From DATHTK01 sp035463295 (lineage in GTDB: Bacteria; Actinomycetota; Rubrobacteria; Rubrobacterales; Rubrobacteraceae), in the NCBI GenBank assembly GCA_035463295.1, contig DATHTK010000115.1, forward strand, positions 56,629 through 120,628: a stretch of 64,000 nucleotides of DNA, written 5' to 3'. The notes beneath the pieces are model-generated. The model made no database searches. It was not told the origin of the DNA and worked only from the letters and a program-made list of their open reading frames with translations. Positions 44,773-54,029 of this stretch are shown here, piece after piece. Position 1 is the first letter of the stretch. Each line of letters opens with the position of its first letter. The translations under genes were made by a program, and so were the position numbers.

Positions 44773-45975
44773 CTAGTACTTCTCGAAGACGTGGTTCAGC
44801 TTTTCACGCTTCGTCTTCAGGTAGCGGTCGTTGTGGCCGTTTGGCGCCATCTCGATCGGGACGCGCTCGCCGATCTCCAGCCCGAACCCCCCCAGGCCCA
44901 CCACCTTGGTGAGGTTGTTCGTCAAGAGGCGGATGCGTCCCAGGCCGAGGTCCTTGAGGATCTGGGCTCCGACCCCGTAATCCCGGAGGTCCGGAGCCAG
45001 GCCGAGCTTCTGGTTCGCCTCGACGGTATCGAGCCCCTCGTCCTGTAGGTGGTAGGCCTTCATCTTGTTCAGGAGGCCGATACCGCGGCCCTCCTGCTGC
45101 ATGTAGACTATGACTCCCTCGCCTTCGTCCGCCACCTGCAGCATGGCGGCCTCGAGCTGCTCACCGCAGTCGCAACGCAGCGAGTGCAGCGCGTCGCCCG
45201 TCAGGCAGGCCGAGTGGACCCGCACCAGAACATCGTCCTTGCCCTCCGGCTCACCCATCAGGAGGGCGAGGTGGGTCAGATCGTCGATCTCGTTCTCGTA
45301 GGCCCTCAGGCGGAAGTCGCCAAAAGGCGTCGGTAGCTTCGTCTCCACAGCGCACTTGACGAGCGTCTCGTAGGTACGACGGTACTCGATAATCTGGGCG
45401 ACCGTGACCATCTTCACCCCGTGCTCCTTCGAGAACTTCTCGAGGTCGGGCACGCGAGCCATCGTGCCGTCCTCTTTCATGATCTCGCAGATCACGCCGG
45501 CCGGCTTCATGCCCGCGAGCCGGGAGAGATCCACGGCGGCCTCCGTCTGCCCGGCGCGCTGCAAAACGCCCCCGGGCTTCGCCCTCAAGGGGAAGACGTG
45601 GCCGGGCATCACGAGGTCCTCCGGGCCGGTCGCCTCCTCGACGGCGACGCGGCAGGTGTGCGCGCGGTCGGCGGCGGAGATGCCGGTGGTGATGCCGTCC
45701 TTCGCCTCGATGGAGACCGTAAAGGCGGTGCCCATGCGGGAGGAGTTGTGCGTGATCATCTGGGGTATCTCCAGGCGATCCACGAGCTCCTCGGACATGG
45801 GCAGGCAGATCAGACCCCGGCCGTGGGTCGCCATGAAGTTTATATCCTCCGGGGTTACGAGTTCGGCGGCCATGGTGAGGTCGCCCTCGTTCTCGCGGTC
45901 CTCATCGTCACACACGATGACCATCTTGCCGGCCTTTATGTCCTCGATCACTTCTTCTATAGGGCTAAACGGCAT
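44773..45975 (-). CDS. ribBA: Bifunctional DHBP synthase / GTP cyclohydrolase II
   Basis: Makes both branches' precursors for riboflavin. ATG 45975 follows GAGAGGAG and gives 400 residues. The N-terminal RibB half has CDDEDRENEGDLTMAAE and THNSSRMGTAF; the C-terminal RibA half has VRVHSACLTGDALHSLRCDCGEQL (zinc cysteines) and YMQQEGRGIGLLNK. It overlaps ribE by 11 bases. Confidence 0.96.
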   Translation of the reverse strand: MPFSPIEEVIEDIKAGKMVIVCDDEDRENEGDLTMAAELVTPEDINFMATHGRGLICLPMSEELVDRLEIPQMITHNSSRMGTAFTVSIEAKDGITTGISAADRAHTCRVAVEEATGPEDLVMPGHVFPLRAKPGGVLQRAGQTEAAVDLSRLAGMKPAGVICEIMKEDGTMARVPDLEKFSKEHGVKMVTVAQIIEYRRTYETLVKCAVETKLPTPFGDFRLRAYENEIDDLTHLALLMGEPEGKDDVLVRVHSACLTGDALHSLRCDCGEQLEAAMLQVADEGEGVIVYMQQEGRGIGLLNKMKAYHLQDEGLDTVEANQKLGLAPDLRDYGVGAQILKDLGLGRIRLLTNNLTKVVGLGGFGLEIGERVPIEMAPNGHNDRYLKTKREKLNHVFEKY

Positions 45976-46600
45976 CTTCGACACTCCTCTCGAGCTTTGC
46001 TTGACGTACACCGAACCGCGGCATCAGCAGCCGCTCCACGTACTTTCCTATGACATCGGCCTCCAGGTTCACGAAATCCCCGACCCGCCTCTCTTTGAGG
46101 TTGGTGTTCGCCCGGGTCTGCGGCAGGATCGAGACGGTGCACGAGCGCTCCCCGACCGAGACTACCGTCAGGCTTATTCCATCGACGCAGATGCTCCCCT
46201 TCTCGACTGTGTAGCGCAGCACCTCCGGCGGTGCGGCGAACTCCCAGATCTCCGCTTCCCCCTCCGGCCTCACGCCGAGTACCTCGCCGACGCCGTCCAC
46301 GTGCCCCTGGACGATGTGCCCGCCGAACCTTCCCTGAGCTCTCATCGCGCGCTCCAGGTTTACCAGGCCGCCCTCTGCGAGCGCCCCGAGGGAGGTCCTG
46401 CGCAGGGTCTCTGGCATCGCGTAGAAATAGAGCGTCTCGCCGCTCACCGCACCGATGGTCAGGCACGCGCCGTTCACGCAGACGCTGTCCCCCTCGCGGG
46501 CGTCCCGGGAGACCCGGCGCGCCGCGACTCCGATGCGCAACATCTCGCCCTCCTCCAGGGAGGCGACGCGCCCGACCTCCTCAACCAGCCCGGTGAACAC
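45965..46600 (-). CDS. ribE: Riboflavin synthase alpha chain
   Basis: Dismutates two lumazine molecules to riboflavin. The 211-residue protein shows the duplicated lumazine-binding domain: MFTGLVEEVGRVASLEEG and VCVNGACLT in the first half, GHVDGVGEVLGV and ICVDGISLTVV in the second. It overlaps ribD by 20 bases. Confidence 0.95.
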   Translation of the reverse strand: MFTGLVEEVGRVASLEEGEMLRIGVAARRVSRDAREGDSVCVNGACLTIGAVSGETLYFYAMPETLRRTSLGALAEGGLVNLERAMRAQGRFGGHIVQGHVDGVGEVLGVRPEGEAEIWEFAAPPEVLRYTVEKGSICVDGISLTVVSVGERSCTVSILPQTRANTNLKERRVGDFVNLEADVIGKYVERLLMPRFGVRQAKLERSVEDAV

Positions 46601-47693
46601 GAACCCCCTCCGTCGTCGGGTAGAGCGTCACGGCGACGTCCCGACCGACCGTCTCGACGGCGGCGACCGAGAAGTTCAGGGCCTCCGCCATCTTGCTCAC
46701 GCGCAACGTCCCGATCATCGGCACCCCGTCGGCCCCGAGCAGCTTGGGCGCGTAGAAGAGCGTGAGCTTTTCCGCGAGCCCGCTCTCGACAAAGCGCGTC
46801 GCCGTATCCGCGCCGCCCTCCACGAGTACGCCGCGCACGCTCCGCCGGCCGAGCTCATCGAGCACCCATCCGACGTCCAGCACGTTCCCTGGAGCGGACA
46901 CCACCTCCACGCCGAGCGCTTCGAGAGCCTTCTCGCGGCCGTCGAGCGCCTGCTCGCTCGTGAAGATCAGGACGGGCTCGTCGCTGGCGGAGAGCGCCAG
47001 CCTGGTCTCCGGGCCGGTACTCAGGCGAGGGTCGAGGACCACGCGGGTCGTTCGAGGGGGGCGCGCCGCAGAGTCCCGGGGCGTCAGCAACGGGTCGTCG
47101 GTGCGCACGGTGTTCGCGCCGACGAGGACGGCCCCGGCCTCGGCTCGAAGCTCGTGGGCGCGCCTCCTGGCGTCCTCGCCCGTCACCCACCGGCTATCGC
47201 CGCCGGCGGCGGCGATCCTGCCGTCGAGGGTCGCGGCGAGCTTGAGGTGGACAAACGGCCGTCCGGTGCGCATGTAGTGGAGAAACTGCTCGTTCTGGCG
47301 GTCGAAAAAGGGGTCTTCTAGCACCTCGACCTCCACGCCCGCCTCGCGCAGGAGCCGGGCGCTCCGGCCGCGCATCCTCGGGTCCGGATCCAGGTGCCCC
47401 ATGACGACACGGGAGATGCCCGCCGCCAGGACGGCCTCGGTGCAGGGCGGCGTGCGCCCGTGGTGGTTGCACGGTTCGAGGGTGACGTACAGAGTCGCCC
47501 CGCGCGCGGCTTCGCCGGCGCGCTCTAGCGCCCCGACCTCGGCGTGGTCCCCGCCCGCCCGAACGTGCCAGCCCTGGCCAATAACGGTGCCGTTGCGGGC
47601 GACTACCGCCCCCACCAGGGGATTCGGAGCGACCGTGTAGCGCCCGCGCTCGGCAAGCTCGTGGGCGAGATCCATAAAGGAGTCCCGAGCCAA
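46581..47693 (-). CDS. ribD: Bifunctional pyrimidine deaminase/reductase RibD
   Basis: Second and third steps of riboflavin synthesis. In 370 residues the deaminase domain carries the zinc motifs DHAEVGALERAG and PCNHHGRTPPC, and the C-terminal reductase domain has LKLAATLDGRIAAAGGDSRWVTG. Start is TTG 47693; ATG 47675 is the alternative. The gene follows the FMN riboswitch so closely that the aptamer's last stem abuts its ribosome-binding region. Confidence 0.95.
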   Translation of the reverse strand: MARDSFMDLAHELAERGRYTVAPNPLVGAVVARNGTVIGQGWHVRAGGDHAEVGALERAGEAARGATLYVTLEPCNHHGRTPPCTEAVLAAGISRVVMGHLDPDPRMRGRSARLLREAGVEVEVLEDPFFDRQNEQFLHYMRTGRPFVHLKLAATLDGRIAAAGGDSRWVTGEDARRRAHELRAEAGAVLVGANTVRTDDPLLTPRDSAARPPRTTRVVLDPRLSTGPETRLALSASDEPVLIFTSEQALDGREKALEALGVEVVSAPGNVLDVGWVLDELGRRSVRGVLVEGGADTATRFVESGLAEKLTLFYAPKLLGADGVPMIGTLRVSKMAEALNFSVAAVETVGRDVAVTLYPTTEGVRVHRAG

Positions 47694-47699
47694 GTCTTC

Positions 47700-47857
47700 C
47701 TTTCTCCCATCCGGACTCTCACCGTCGGCGCCGGAATCTCACCGGCTCAACCCCCGGTCGCAACGCCAGAGGTTCGCGGGCTTCCCAGGTGGGCGTTTCG
47801 CGAGCCGCCCTTGCCCGGGCTCACCGCCGGTGCGGGAATTTCACCCGCCCCCGAAAG
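47700..47857 (-). promoter_or_regulatory. FMN riboswitch (RFN element)
   Basis: On the minus strand the conserved blocks are in order: GGGTGAAATTCCCGC, CCGGCGGTGAGCCCG, GCCCGCGAACC, GATTCCGGCGCCGAC, GGTGAGAGTCCGGATGGGAG. The closing stem CTTTC (47857-47853) pairs with GAAAG (47704-47700). The 3' strand of this stem is continuous with the AAAGGAAG that serves ribD, so FMN binding probably blocks translation initiation directly. Confidence 0.95.
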
Positions 47858-47868
47858 TTACGAAAGCA

Positions 47869-47897
47869 AAAGTATCACAGGGGAGGCGTTCCAACAA
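47869..47897 (-). promoter_or_regulatory. Promoter of the ribD-ribE-ribBA-ribH operon
   Basis: On the minus strand TTGTTG (47897-47892) and TACTTT (47874-47869) are 17 bases apart. Transcription would start within a few bases of the FMN aptamer. Confidence 0.5.
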
Positions 47898-47955
47898 GGA
47901 AGCCGGCAGGCTACGAATCACGCGCCCCGGCTGGCGGTGTGTAAGGACGCCTGGG

Positions 47956-48669
47956 TCACCTGTGAGCAGGCGGCAGATCACCCTGACCTGAGTCCTTTCG
48001 CCTCGCTCCGCGCCCGGCCTCGATGATCCTGCGCATCTCGGTCTCGGGGTCACCCTTGTAGACGGCAGAGCCCGCTACGAGCACCTGGGCGCCGGCCTCG
48101 ACCATAAGGGGCGCCGTCCTCTCCGTGATGCCGCCGTCGACCTGGACCGGAAGGTCCGAGATCTCCTTTACGCGGCGGACCTTCTCTACCATCTCGGGGA
48201 TGAACGCCTGGCCGCCGAAGCCGGGGTTCACGCTCATCACGAGCACGTAGTCCAGGTAGGACAGGGCCCACTCGATCGATTCGGGCGGGGTCGTGGGGTT
48301 CAGCGCGACGCCGGCCTCGCAGCCTCCGGCCCGGATCAGCTCGAGCGTGCGGTGCAGGTGCTTGACGACCTCCGGCTGCACGGAGATGCTGACCACCCCC
48401 GCCTCGGCAAAGGGCCGGATGAGGTTGTCGGGGTTGTCGACCATCAGGTGGGCGTCGACGGGCACGTCCACGGCCTCGACGAGCGAGGCGGCGACGACGG
48501 GGCCGATGGTCAGGTTGGGGACGAAGTGGTTGTCCATCGCATCGAAGTGGACGAGCTCAGCGCCGCCTCTCTGGGCGCGGCGCACCTCCTCCGCCAGCTC
48601 CGAGAAGTCCGCGGCCAGTATCGAGGGAGCTCCGACAACCCTGTCGCCCAGTTCGCCCCAGAACGCCAA
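47956..48669 (-). CDS. rpe: Ribulose-phosphate 3-epimerase
   Basis: Interconverts ribulose and xylulose 5-phosphates in the pentose phosphate pathway, whose product ribulose 5-phosphate feeds RibB. The core APSILAADFSEL, DAMDNHFVPNLTIGP, DAHLMVDNPD, SVNPGFGGQAFIPE and VDGGI are all present. Start set at TTG 48669 because AGGAGG lies eight bases upstream, giving 237 residues; a frame from 48705 would add twelve. The last 20 residues are unconserved and charged. Confidence 0.93.
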   Translation of the reverse strand: MAFWGELGDRVVGAPSILAADFSELAEEVRRAQRGGAELVHFDAMDNHFVPNLTIGPVVAASLVEAVDVPVDAHLMVDNPDNLIRPFAEAGVVSISVQPEVVKHLHRTLELIRAGGCEAGVALNPTTPPESIEWALSYLDYVLVMSVNPGFGGQAFIPEMVEKVRRVKEISDLPVQVDGGITERTAPLMVEAGAQVLVAGSAVYKGDPETEMRRIIEAGRGARRKDSGQGDLPPAHR

Positions 48670-48744
48670 GCCGAACGCCTCCTCGTAGCGAGCAACGTCG
48701 TGCAATTCTACAAGAAAGAGCCAGGTCGAGCCGCGCGGCCGGTG

Positions 48745-49956
48745 CTATTCCACCAGCTCGAAGATCCGGAACATCGGCAGGTACATCGTGATGACGATGC
48801 CGCCGACGATGCCGCCGACGACCACGATCATCAGCGGCTCGATAATCGAGGTCAGCGCCTTTACGGTAGCGTCAACCTCCGACTCGTAGAACTCCGCTAT
48901 CTTGTCCAGCATGCCGTCGATGTCCCCGGTCTCCTCGCCGACGGCGATCATCCGCGTGACCATAGGCGGGAAGACCTGCTCGTCTTCGAGCGGCCTGTAG
49001 ATGGGTCTGCCCTCCCGGATAGCATCCCTGCTCTTGAGCAGGGCGTTCTCCACTACCCAGTTACCCGAGGAGGTTGACGTTATCTCTATCGCCTGCAATA
49101 TCGGCACGCCGGCCGTGCTCAGGGTGCCCAGAGTCCGGGCGAATCGGGCGAGGGCGACCTTCTGGATGACGTCGCCGATCTTGAACGGGATCCGCAGAGA
49201 GAGGCGGCCCCACACCTTCCTGCCGTTCTCGGTCTTCTTCCAGCGGAAGAACGCGAACACGGCGGCGCCCATCGCCGCGTACACGAACACTCCATAGAGG
49301 CTCGTGAGGATGTCGGAGATAGCCATCGTCACCCGCGTAGGGAGCGGGAGCGTCCCGCCGAGGTCCTCGAACATCCTGGCGAAGATCGGCACGATAAATA
49401 TGAGCATGAACGAGGCCGCCAGGATCGCCAGCACGAGTACCACCGTCGGATAGGTCATCGCGCTCCGGACCTTGCGCCTGAGCTCCTGGTCGCCCTCGAG
49501 CTGGTCGGCGATCCGCAGGAGCACCCTGTCGAGCATGCCTCCGATCTCCCCAGCCCTCACCATCTCAACGTAGAGCCGGCTGAAGACCTCGGGATGTCTG
49601 CCCAGGGCCTCCGAAAAGGCGAACCCCGCCTCCACGTCCTTGCGGACCTGGATCACTATCTCCTTGAGCTTCTGGTTCTCGGTCTGCTCCGAGAGGATGT
49701 AGAGGGCGCGGACGATGGGGAGGCCGGCGTTGATCATGGTGGCAAGCTGCCTGCTGAAGACGACCAGATCCCCCAGCCTGACCCTCTTCAGGGGTGCGAG
49801 GATATCCTTATGGGCGACGCTCTGCTCTCTTATGTTGATCACGAAGAGGCCCTGTTTGCGGAGCTCGGAGGCGACGGCCATCGAGTCCACGCCCTCTGTC
49901 TGATCCTCGAGCACCTCGCCCTTGCTGTTCAGGGCTCTGTAGGTGAAAGTGCCCAC
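48745..49956 (-). CDS. pilC: Type IV pilus / type II secretion inner-membrane protein PilC (GspF family)
   Basis: Polytopic platform protein of the pilus motor. The 403-residue protein has two repeats of the T2SSF domain (FSRQLATMINAGLPIVRALYILSEQ and FARTLGTLSTAGVPILQAIEIT) and three membrane segments, near 170-190, 220-235 and 370-392. It follows pilT by a few bases, so motor ATPase and platform are co-expressed. Confidence 0.93.
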   Translation of the reverse strand: MGTFTYRALNSKGEVLEDQTEGVDSMAVASELRKQGLFVINIREQSVAHKDILAPLKRVRLGDLVVFSRQLATMINAGLPIVRALYILSEQTENQKLKEIVIQVRKDVEAGFAFSEALGRHPEVFSRLYVEMVRAGEIGGMLDRVLLRIADQLEGDQELRRKVRSAMTYPTVVLVLAILAASFMLIFIVPIFARMFEDLGGTLPLPTRVTMAISDILTSLYGVFVYAAMGAAVFAFFRWKKTENGRKVWGRLSLRIPFKIGDVIQKVALARFARTLGTLSTAGVPILQAIEITSTSSGNWVVENALLKSRDAIREGRPIYRPLEDEQVFPPMVTRMIAVGEETGDIDGMLDKIAEFYESEVDATVKALTSIIEPLMIVVVGGIVGGIVITMYLPMFRIFELVE

Positions 49957-49967
49957 CTAGCGTCCCC

Positions 49968-51077
49968 TCATCTCCCGAGAGCCGCGTAGCCGCCCGGCGA
50001 GCGCCCCGCGGAGGAGCCACCCGCGAGGCGCCTTAACTCCTCTGGGTTACTCGAGCGCCTCTCGGCCTCCCCACGCGTGATAAGCCCCCTCCGCAAGAGC
50101 CCCACGAGCGCCGCATCCATCGTCTGCATCCCGAACCTCCCGCCGGTCTGCATGGCGGAGTAGATCTGGTGATTCTTCCCCTCCCGGATGAGGTTTCTCA
50201 CGCTGGGGGTAGGCACGAGCACCTCGCAGGCCACGACCCGCGCGGCACCGTCGTAGCGCGGCAGGAGGGTCTGGGTGACGATGCCCTGCAATGCGTTGGC
50301 GAGCTGGGCCCGGATCTGGTGCTGCTGATGCGGCGGGAAGACGTCTATGATGCGGTCCACGGTCTGCGGAGCGTCCTGGGTGTGAAGGGTGCCGAACACG
50401 AGGTGCCCGGTCTCGGCGGCTGTGACGGCGAGGGAGATGGTCTCCAGGTCCCGCATCTCGCCGACGAGTATGACATCGGGGTCCTGGCGCAGCACGTGCT
50501 TGAGCGCCTGGGCGAAGCTCTTCGTGTCCTGGTTGACTTCGCGCTGATTGACGATGCACTTCTTGTGCTGGTGGAGGAACTCTATCGGGTCCTCCACGCT
50601 CATTATGTGCTCTTCTCTAGTCTCGTTGATCCTGTCGATCATCGCCGCGAGCGTGGTGGACTTGCCGCTGCCCGTCGGCCCCGTCACCAGCACCAGACCC
50701 CTCGGCTTCGCGGTCATCTCCTCGACTACGTCGGGCAACCCTAGCTCCGGGAGGCTCTTTATCTCGCTCGGCACGGTCCGAAACGCCGCCCCGAGCGCCC
50801 CCCTCTGGAAGTACACGTTGACCCTGAAGCGCGCAGTGTGCGGCAGAGAGTACGAGAAATCCAGCTCCCACTCGTTCTCCAGGCGCTGGCGTTGCTCGTT
50901 GGAGAGGATGTCGTAGATCAAGTCCCGAGTCGCGTTGGGGGTGAGAGGCGGGTGCTCGAGCGGTCGGACCTTCCCGGTCACCCGTACCATCGGCGGCAGC
51001 CCCGCGGTCACGTGGAGGTCGCTAGCCCCCAGCTGGACGGCCTCGACCAGGTGGTCGCTCAGCCCGGTCTGTATCAC
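49968..51077 (-). CDS. pilT: Type IV pilus retraction ATPase PilT (copy 1)
   Basis: Hexameric ATPase that retracts type IV pili. Start GTG 51077 lies ten bases after AGGAGG and yields 369 residues; a frame from 51161 adds 28 unconserved residues. Walker A GPTGSGKSTTLAAMIDRIN, the Asp box VEDPIEFLH, Walker B VILVGEMRDLET and the His box TGHLVFGTLHT are intact. The family signature near the C-terminus follows. Downstream gene is pilC. Confidence 0.92.
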   Translation of the reverse strand: MIQTGLSDHLVEAVQLGASDLHVTAGLPPMVRVTGKVRPLEHPPLTPNATRDLIYDILSNEQRQRLENEWELDFSYSLPHTARFRVNVYFQRGALGAAFRTVPSEIKSLPELGLPDVVEEMTAKPRGLVLVTGPTGSGKSTTLAAMIDRINETREEHIMSVEDPIEFLHQHKKCIVNQREVNQDTKSFAQALKHVLRQDPDVILVGEMRDLETISLAVTAAETGHLVFGTLHTQDAPQTVDRIIDVFPPHQQHQIRAQLANALQGIVTQTLLPRYDGAARVVACEVLVPTPSVRNLIREGKNHQIYSAMQTGGRFGMQTMDAALVGLLRRGLITRGEAERRSSNPEELRRLAGGSSAGRSPGGYAALGR

Positions 51078-51423
51078 TGCTCTCACCCCTCCTGGCATCG
51101 GCCGCGCAGGCCAGGCTCGGCCCGTCCGGCTCTCCGTTGCTCGCCCCTCTATGGTGCTCACACCGAATTCTTCAGAACCTCTTCTCTACCCGTCACGCCC
51201 GAGTCCGCCTCCCGCAGGGCGTCATCCGTCGAGCGTAGGGGCTGGCGTGCCCAGTAACTAGTATCGGCCCCGCGCGAAGAAAGCTATAAAGAGGCCGCCC
51301 CGAGCGTAACCGCGGTCCAGCGAGTTCTCTGGCGTTTATCGAACCGGGGGACATAGACGCCGCGGCGCGGGCACCCACGCGCCCCGGACGCGCGGAGCGG
51401 CCGAGCCATAGACTTCTGGACGG
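51078..51423. other. Intergenic, no gene seen
   Basis: About 350 bases upstream of pilT. Frames on either strand are short and unlike any family I recognise. It probably carries the pilT promoter on the minus strand, but no clear hexamers are visible. Confidence 0.3.
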
Positions 51424-51630
51424 CTATCGCCCCCGTCGCATAGCCCTCAGGACGTCCTGGGGGCTGCGGTACTCGCCTTCCGGGAGCCTCTTGCGCAGCT
51501 GGCCGACGACCAGACCCGGTACCCCGTTGCGCTCCAGCCTGCCAAGCAGCTCCTCCTTGCGGGCGGGGAACTCGACACCCTCCAGGTATCTGCCCACCTG
51601 CGCCGGAAGGCGCTTTCTCAAGAAGTCCAC
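51424..51630 (-). CDS. DUF2795 domain protein
   Basis: Small basic protein of 68 residues with the DUF2795 pattern: a YLEGVEFPARKEELLGRL helix start followed by LRKRLPEGEYRSPQDVLRAM. These small proteins are frequent in Rubrobacter and other actinobacteria; their role is unknown. It stands alone between pilT and the TrmO-like gene. Confidence 0.8.
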   Translation of the reverse strand: MDFLRKRLPAQVGRYLEGVEFPARKEELLGRLERNGVPGLVVGQLRKRLPEGEYRSPQDVLRAMRRGR

Positions 51631-51688
51631 GATTCCTCGCCCCCTGTTGACCGATCAACTCGCGTCAGATGTTACCGCAGCGCGCTGA

Positions 51689-51713
51689 CCCACCCGGACA
51701 CTCACCGGGTGGG
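51689..51713. terminator. GC-rich perfect hairpin downstream of the TrmO-like gene
   Basis: CCCACCCGG and CCGGGTGGG form a perfect nine-base stem around a seven-base loop, 70 bases after the TrmO-like stop. No T-run on either strand. Confidence 0.4.
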
Positions 51714-51782
51714 CTTCGACGAGCTCGGGTGAACAACGTTCTGTGACCGTCTCGCCCGGACCCGGCACCTCTGGGGGTCGCT

Positions 51783-52199
51783 TTACCGCCGGCTCGGCTC
51801 GCCGAGGACCGGTTTGACGTCCACGACGGGCGTGCCATCTATCGCCTCGAGGTTGCAGACCGTGATGGCATCTTCCTCCACCGTCTGGATAGTGACGGTG
51901 TGCAACCCGATCGGATTCGGACGATCGGGCGACCGAGTCGAAAACACGCCCTCTTGGGGTCTGTTCATGTCGCCGCGCGGGTGTACGGAGAGAACGTCAC
52001 GGCGCCCCAGGTGCAGCCAAGTCAGTATGATCAGCTCGTCGCCTTCCCGGAGGTTACTGGCGGCTTCGCGAAACTCGGGTCGGAAGACGACTCGCGCCAG
52101 GGGCGCACCCTCATCGCCCTGTTTCGGAGCGGAAGCTCGATCGGTCAGCGGCGACTGCACCCAGCCGACGGGCCTTAGTCGATACATCGGGTCGCTCAA
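51783..52199 (-). CDS. TsaA/TrmO-like SAM-dependent tRNA methyltransferase
   Basis: Likely the TrmO-type enzyme that methylates N6-threonylcarbamoyladenosine at tRNA position 37. The 138-residue protein has the family motifs GWVQSPLTDRASAPKQG, LIILTWLHLGRRD and VFSTRSPDRPNPIGLHTV. It ends with the DVKPVLGEP segment. Shorter than E. coli TrmO, lacking its C-terminal domain, as is common in Gram-positives and archaea. Confidence 0.88.
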   Translation of the reverse strand: MSDPMYRLRPVGWVQSPLTDRASAPKQGDEGAPLARVVFRPEFREAASNLREGDELIILTWLHLGRRDVLSVHPRGDMNRPQEGVFSTRSPDRPNPIGLHTVTIQTVEEDAITVCNLEAIDGTPVVDVKPVLGEPSRR

Positions 52200-52301
52200 C
52201 TCATGGACCTCCGTGCGTCACAGCCCATGATGGGACGCGGCCGAAGCGGCAGGTGGACGCCAGCGCGCCGCGGTCGGTGCCTTCAGGCCGCGGCGCCCGG
52301 A

Positions 52302-52535
52302 CACAGGTGAGAACGACGATTCCAGGATCGATCGTCCGCGAGACGCCGTGCTTGCGCACGTTGTTTGTGTTTTCGACCATCGGCGTGCCAGCCGACCGAA
52401 GTCCTCGAGGGGCATCTCGACGAGCGAAGCAAGGGTACGACCGTCGAGGAACACCCCCGCACCCTCGCGGGCGACCGCGCCACCCACCTTTCCTATACCG
52501 CCGTGGATGACGGCGTTCTCTTCCTCGAGTAGCAC
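52302..52535 (-). pseudogene. Remnant of a short-chain dehydrogenase/reductase gene
   Basis: Fragments of an SDR protein survive in two frames. The first holds a degraded Rossmann motif, NAVIHGGIGKVGGAVAREGA, then FLDGRTLASL, and jumps to LVEMPLEDF, having lost the middle. The second frame, shifted, resembles the later part (HGVSRTIDPGIVVLT). Deletions and a frameshift make function impossible. The parent type appears to be a 3-oxoacyl-ACP-reductase-like SDR. Confidence 0.5.
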
Positions 52536-52859
52536 TCTCGTCCTCCCGATCCCTCGACGTCGCACGCATCCTACGGACATATGATAGGAGCATACGGGAA
52601 CAGCCCTGAATCAGAACCAGCGAATTACGGAGAACTTGTGTACTAGTCTGGATCAGGCATTCCGATGCCAGGAGATCCCGTCCATGAGGGCCACGCGCTC
52701 GTACGAAGACGGGTGCGGCTCCGGAGGCTTCCACCATCCGCGGCCTCACGGGTCTACGAGTCGAGCGGCTGGGGCAAGAAGCTAGAGCCGGTAGGCTACG
52801 GTATGCCGCACCGGCGACGCCGATCCAATGTGAATCCCGGCGGCGGCTGGCATACTTCA
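52536..52859. other. Intergenic, no gene seen
   Basis: About 320 bases upstream of the second pilT promoter. Open frames here are in the same reading frame as pilT copy 2 but show no homology pattern and precede its clear promoter and ribosome-binding site, so I regard them as noncoding. Confidence 0.4.
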
Positions 52860-52888
52860 TTGACACGCGCGCACAGCTACTCTATTCA
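52860..52888 (+). promoter_or_regulatory. Promoter of pilT copy 2
   Basis: TTGACA (52860-52865), 17-base spacer, TATTCA (52883-52888): perfect -35 with a good -10. The start codon is 17 bases further, so the leader would be only about ten bases and consist mostly of the GAGGAGG ribosome-binding site. Confidence 0.6.
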
Positions 52889-52904
52889 CGCGCGAGGAGG
52901 CAAC

Positions 52905-54023
52905 GTGACACATCCATCCGTGGAAGGTCGGAGCGCTATCGAGAGGCCTCGAATAGAAGATCTGGCACGTCGGTTGGTCGAGATGGGTGGCAGCGACCTG
53001 CACCTGAAGGTCGGCGTCCCCCCGACGGTCCGGGCACGCGGGCTGCTCGACCAACTGGAGAAATACGGAGAACTGCGCCAGGAGGACACCGAAGCGATCT
53101 TGAAGACGATCATACCCGACACTATGCTCGGCGAGTTCGAGCACGAGGGAGAAGCGGATTTCTCCTACGCCCTTGCGAGGGTCGGCCGCTTCAGGGTCAA
53201 CGCCTTCAAGCAGCGGCGTACGACGTCTATCGCCATGCGCTTTATCCCCTTCGACGTGCCGAGGCTGGAGGAACTGAACCTGCCGGATGTGACCGGGCGG
53301 CTGGCTCGGGAGGAGCGCGGAATAGTACTGGTTACCGGCACGACCGGTAGCGGGAAGTCCACCACGCTGGCCTCCATGATAGACCTCGTCAACCGCTCCG
53401 CGCACAAGCACATCGTCACGATCGAGGACCCGATAGAGTTCCTCCACCGGGACCACAAGAGCATTATCAATCAGCGCGAGGTCGGGATCGATACCGCTTC
53501 CTTCGCGCGCGCGCTCAGGCGCGTGCTGCGCCAGGACCCCGACATCATCCTGATCGGGGAGATCCGGGACGCCGAGAGCGCCCAGATAGCGCTCTCCGCG
53601 GCCGAGACCGGGCACCTGGTACTCTCGACGCTGCACACGGTCGACGCCACCGAGACCGTAAACCGCATGATCGACCTCTTCCCCCCGCACGAGCGGGGAC
53701 AGGTACGCACGATGCTCGCCGGCACGCTAAAGGGGATTATCGGGCAGCGCCTGATCCGCACGAAGGACGGGGGACGGGTGCCGGCCTGCGAGGTCATGGT
53801 GACTACGGGGCGCATACAGGACTTCATCATGGACCCCGCCCAGACCGGTCAGATCCAGCAAGCGATAGCCGAGGGCGAGTACTACGGGATGCAGACCTTC
53901 GACCAGGCCCTGCTGAAGCTGGTCGAAGAAGACCGGGTAGATTACGCGGAGGCCCTGAGGTCCTCGAGCAGCCCGCAGAACTTCAAGCTCATGGTACAGG
54001 CCCTCGGACTCCCCGCCCAGTAG
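52905..54023 (+). CDS. Type IV pilus ATPase, PilT family (copy 2)
   Basis: Second PilT-like motor ATPase, 372 residues from GTG 52905, five bases after GAGGAGG. It retains Walker A GTTGSGKSTTLASMIDLVN, Asp box IEDPIEFLHR, Walker B IILIGEIRDAES and His box TGHLVLSTLHT. It differs from copy 1 in the N-terminal and C-terminal regions and is on the opposite strand. A decayed pilB follows by about 25 bases, so it was probably in a pilT-pilB operon. Confidence 0.93.
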   Translation: MTHPSVEGRSAIERPRIEDLARRLVEMGGSDLHLKVGVPPTVRARGLLDQLEKYGELRQEDTEAILKTIIPDTMLGEFEHEGEADFSYALARVGRFRVNAFKQRRTTSIAMRFIPFDVPRLEELNLPDVTGRLAREERGIVLVTGTTGSGKSTTLASMIDLVNRSAHKHIVTIEDPIEFLHRDHKSIINQREVGIDTASFARALRRVLRQDPDIILIGEIRDAESAQIALSAAETGHLVLSTLHTVDATETVNRMIDLFPPHERGQVRTMLAGTLKGIIGQRLIRTKDGGRVPACEVMVTTGRIQDFIMDPAQTGQIQQAIAEGEYYGMQTFDQALLKLVEEDRVDYAEALRSSSSPQNFKLMVQALGLPAQ

Positions 54024-54029
54024 AGAGGC

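Noticed and set aside
50346..50355. TATGATGCGG inside pilT (Arg-Ile-Ile codons)
   Set aside because: Resembles the motif and skew does vary in this gene, but the turn appears nearer 50.2 kb and the motif is not exact.
52665..52904. N-terminal extension of pilT copy 2
   Set aside because: Unconserved, and it precedes a strong promoter and GAGGAGG that place the start at 52905.
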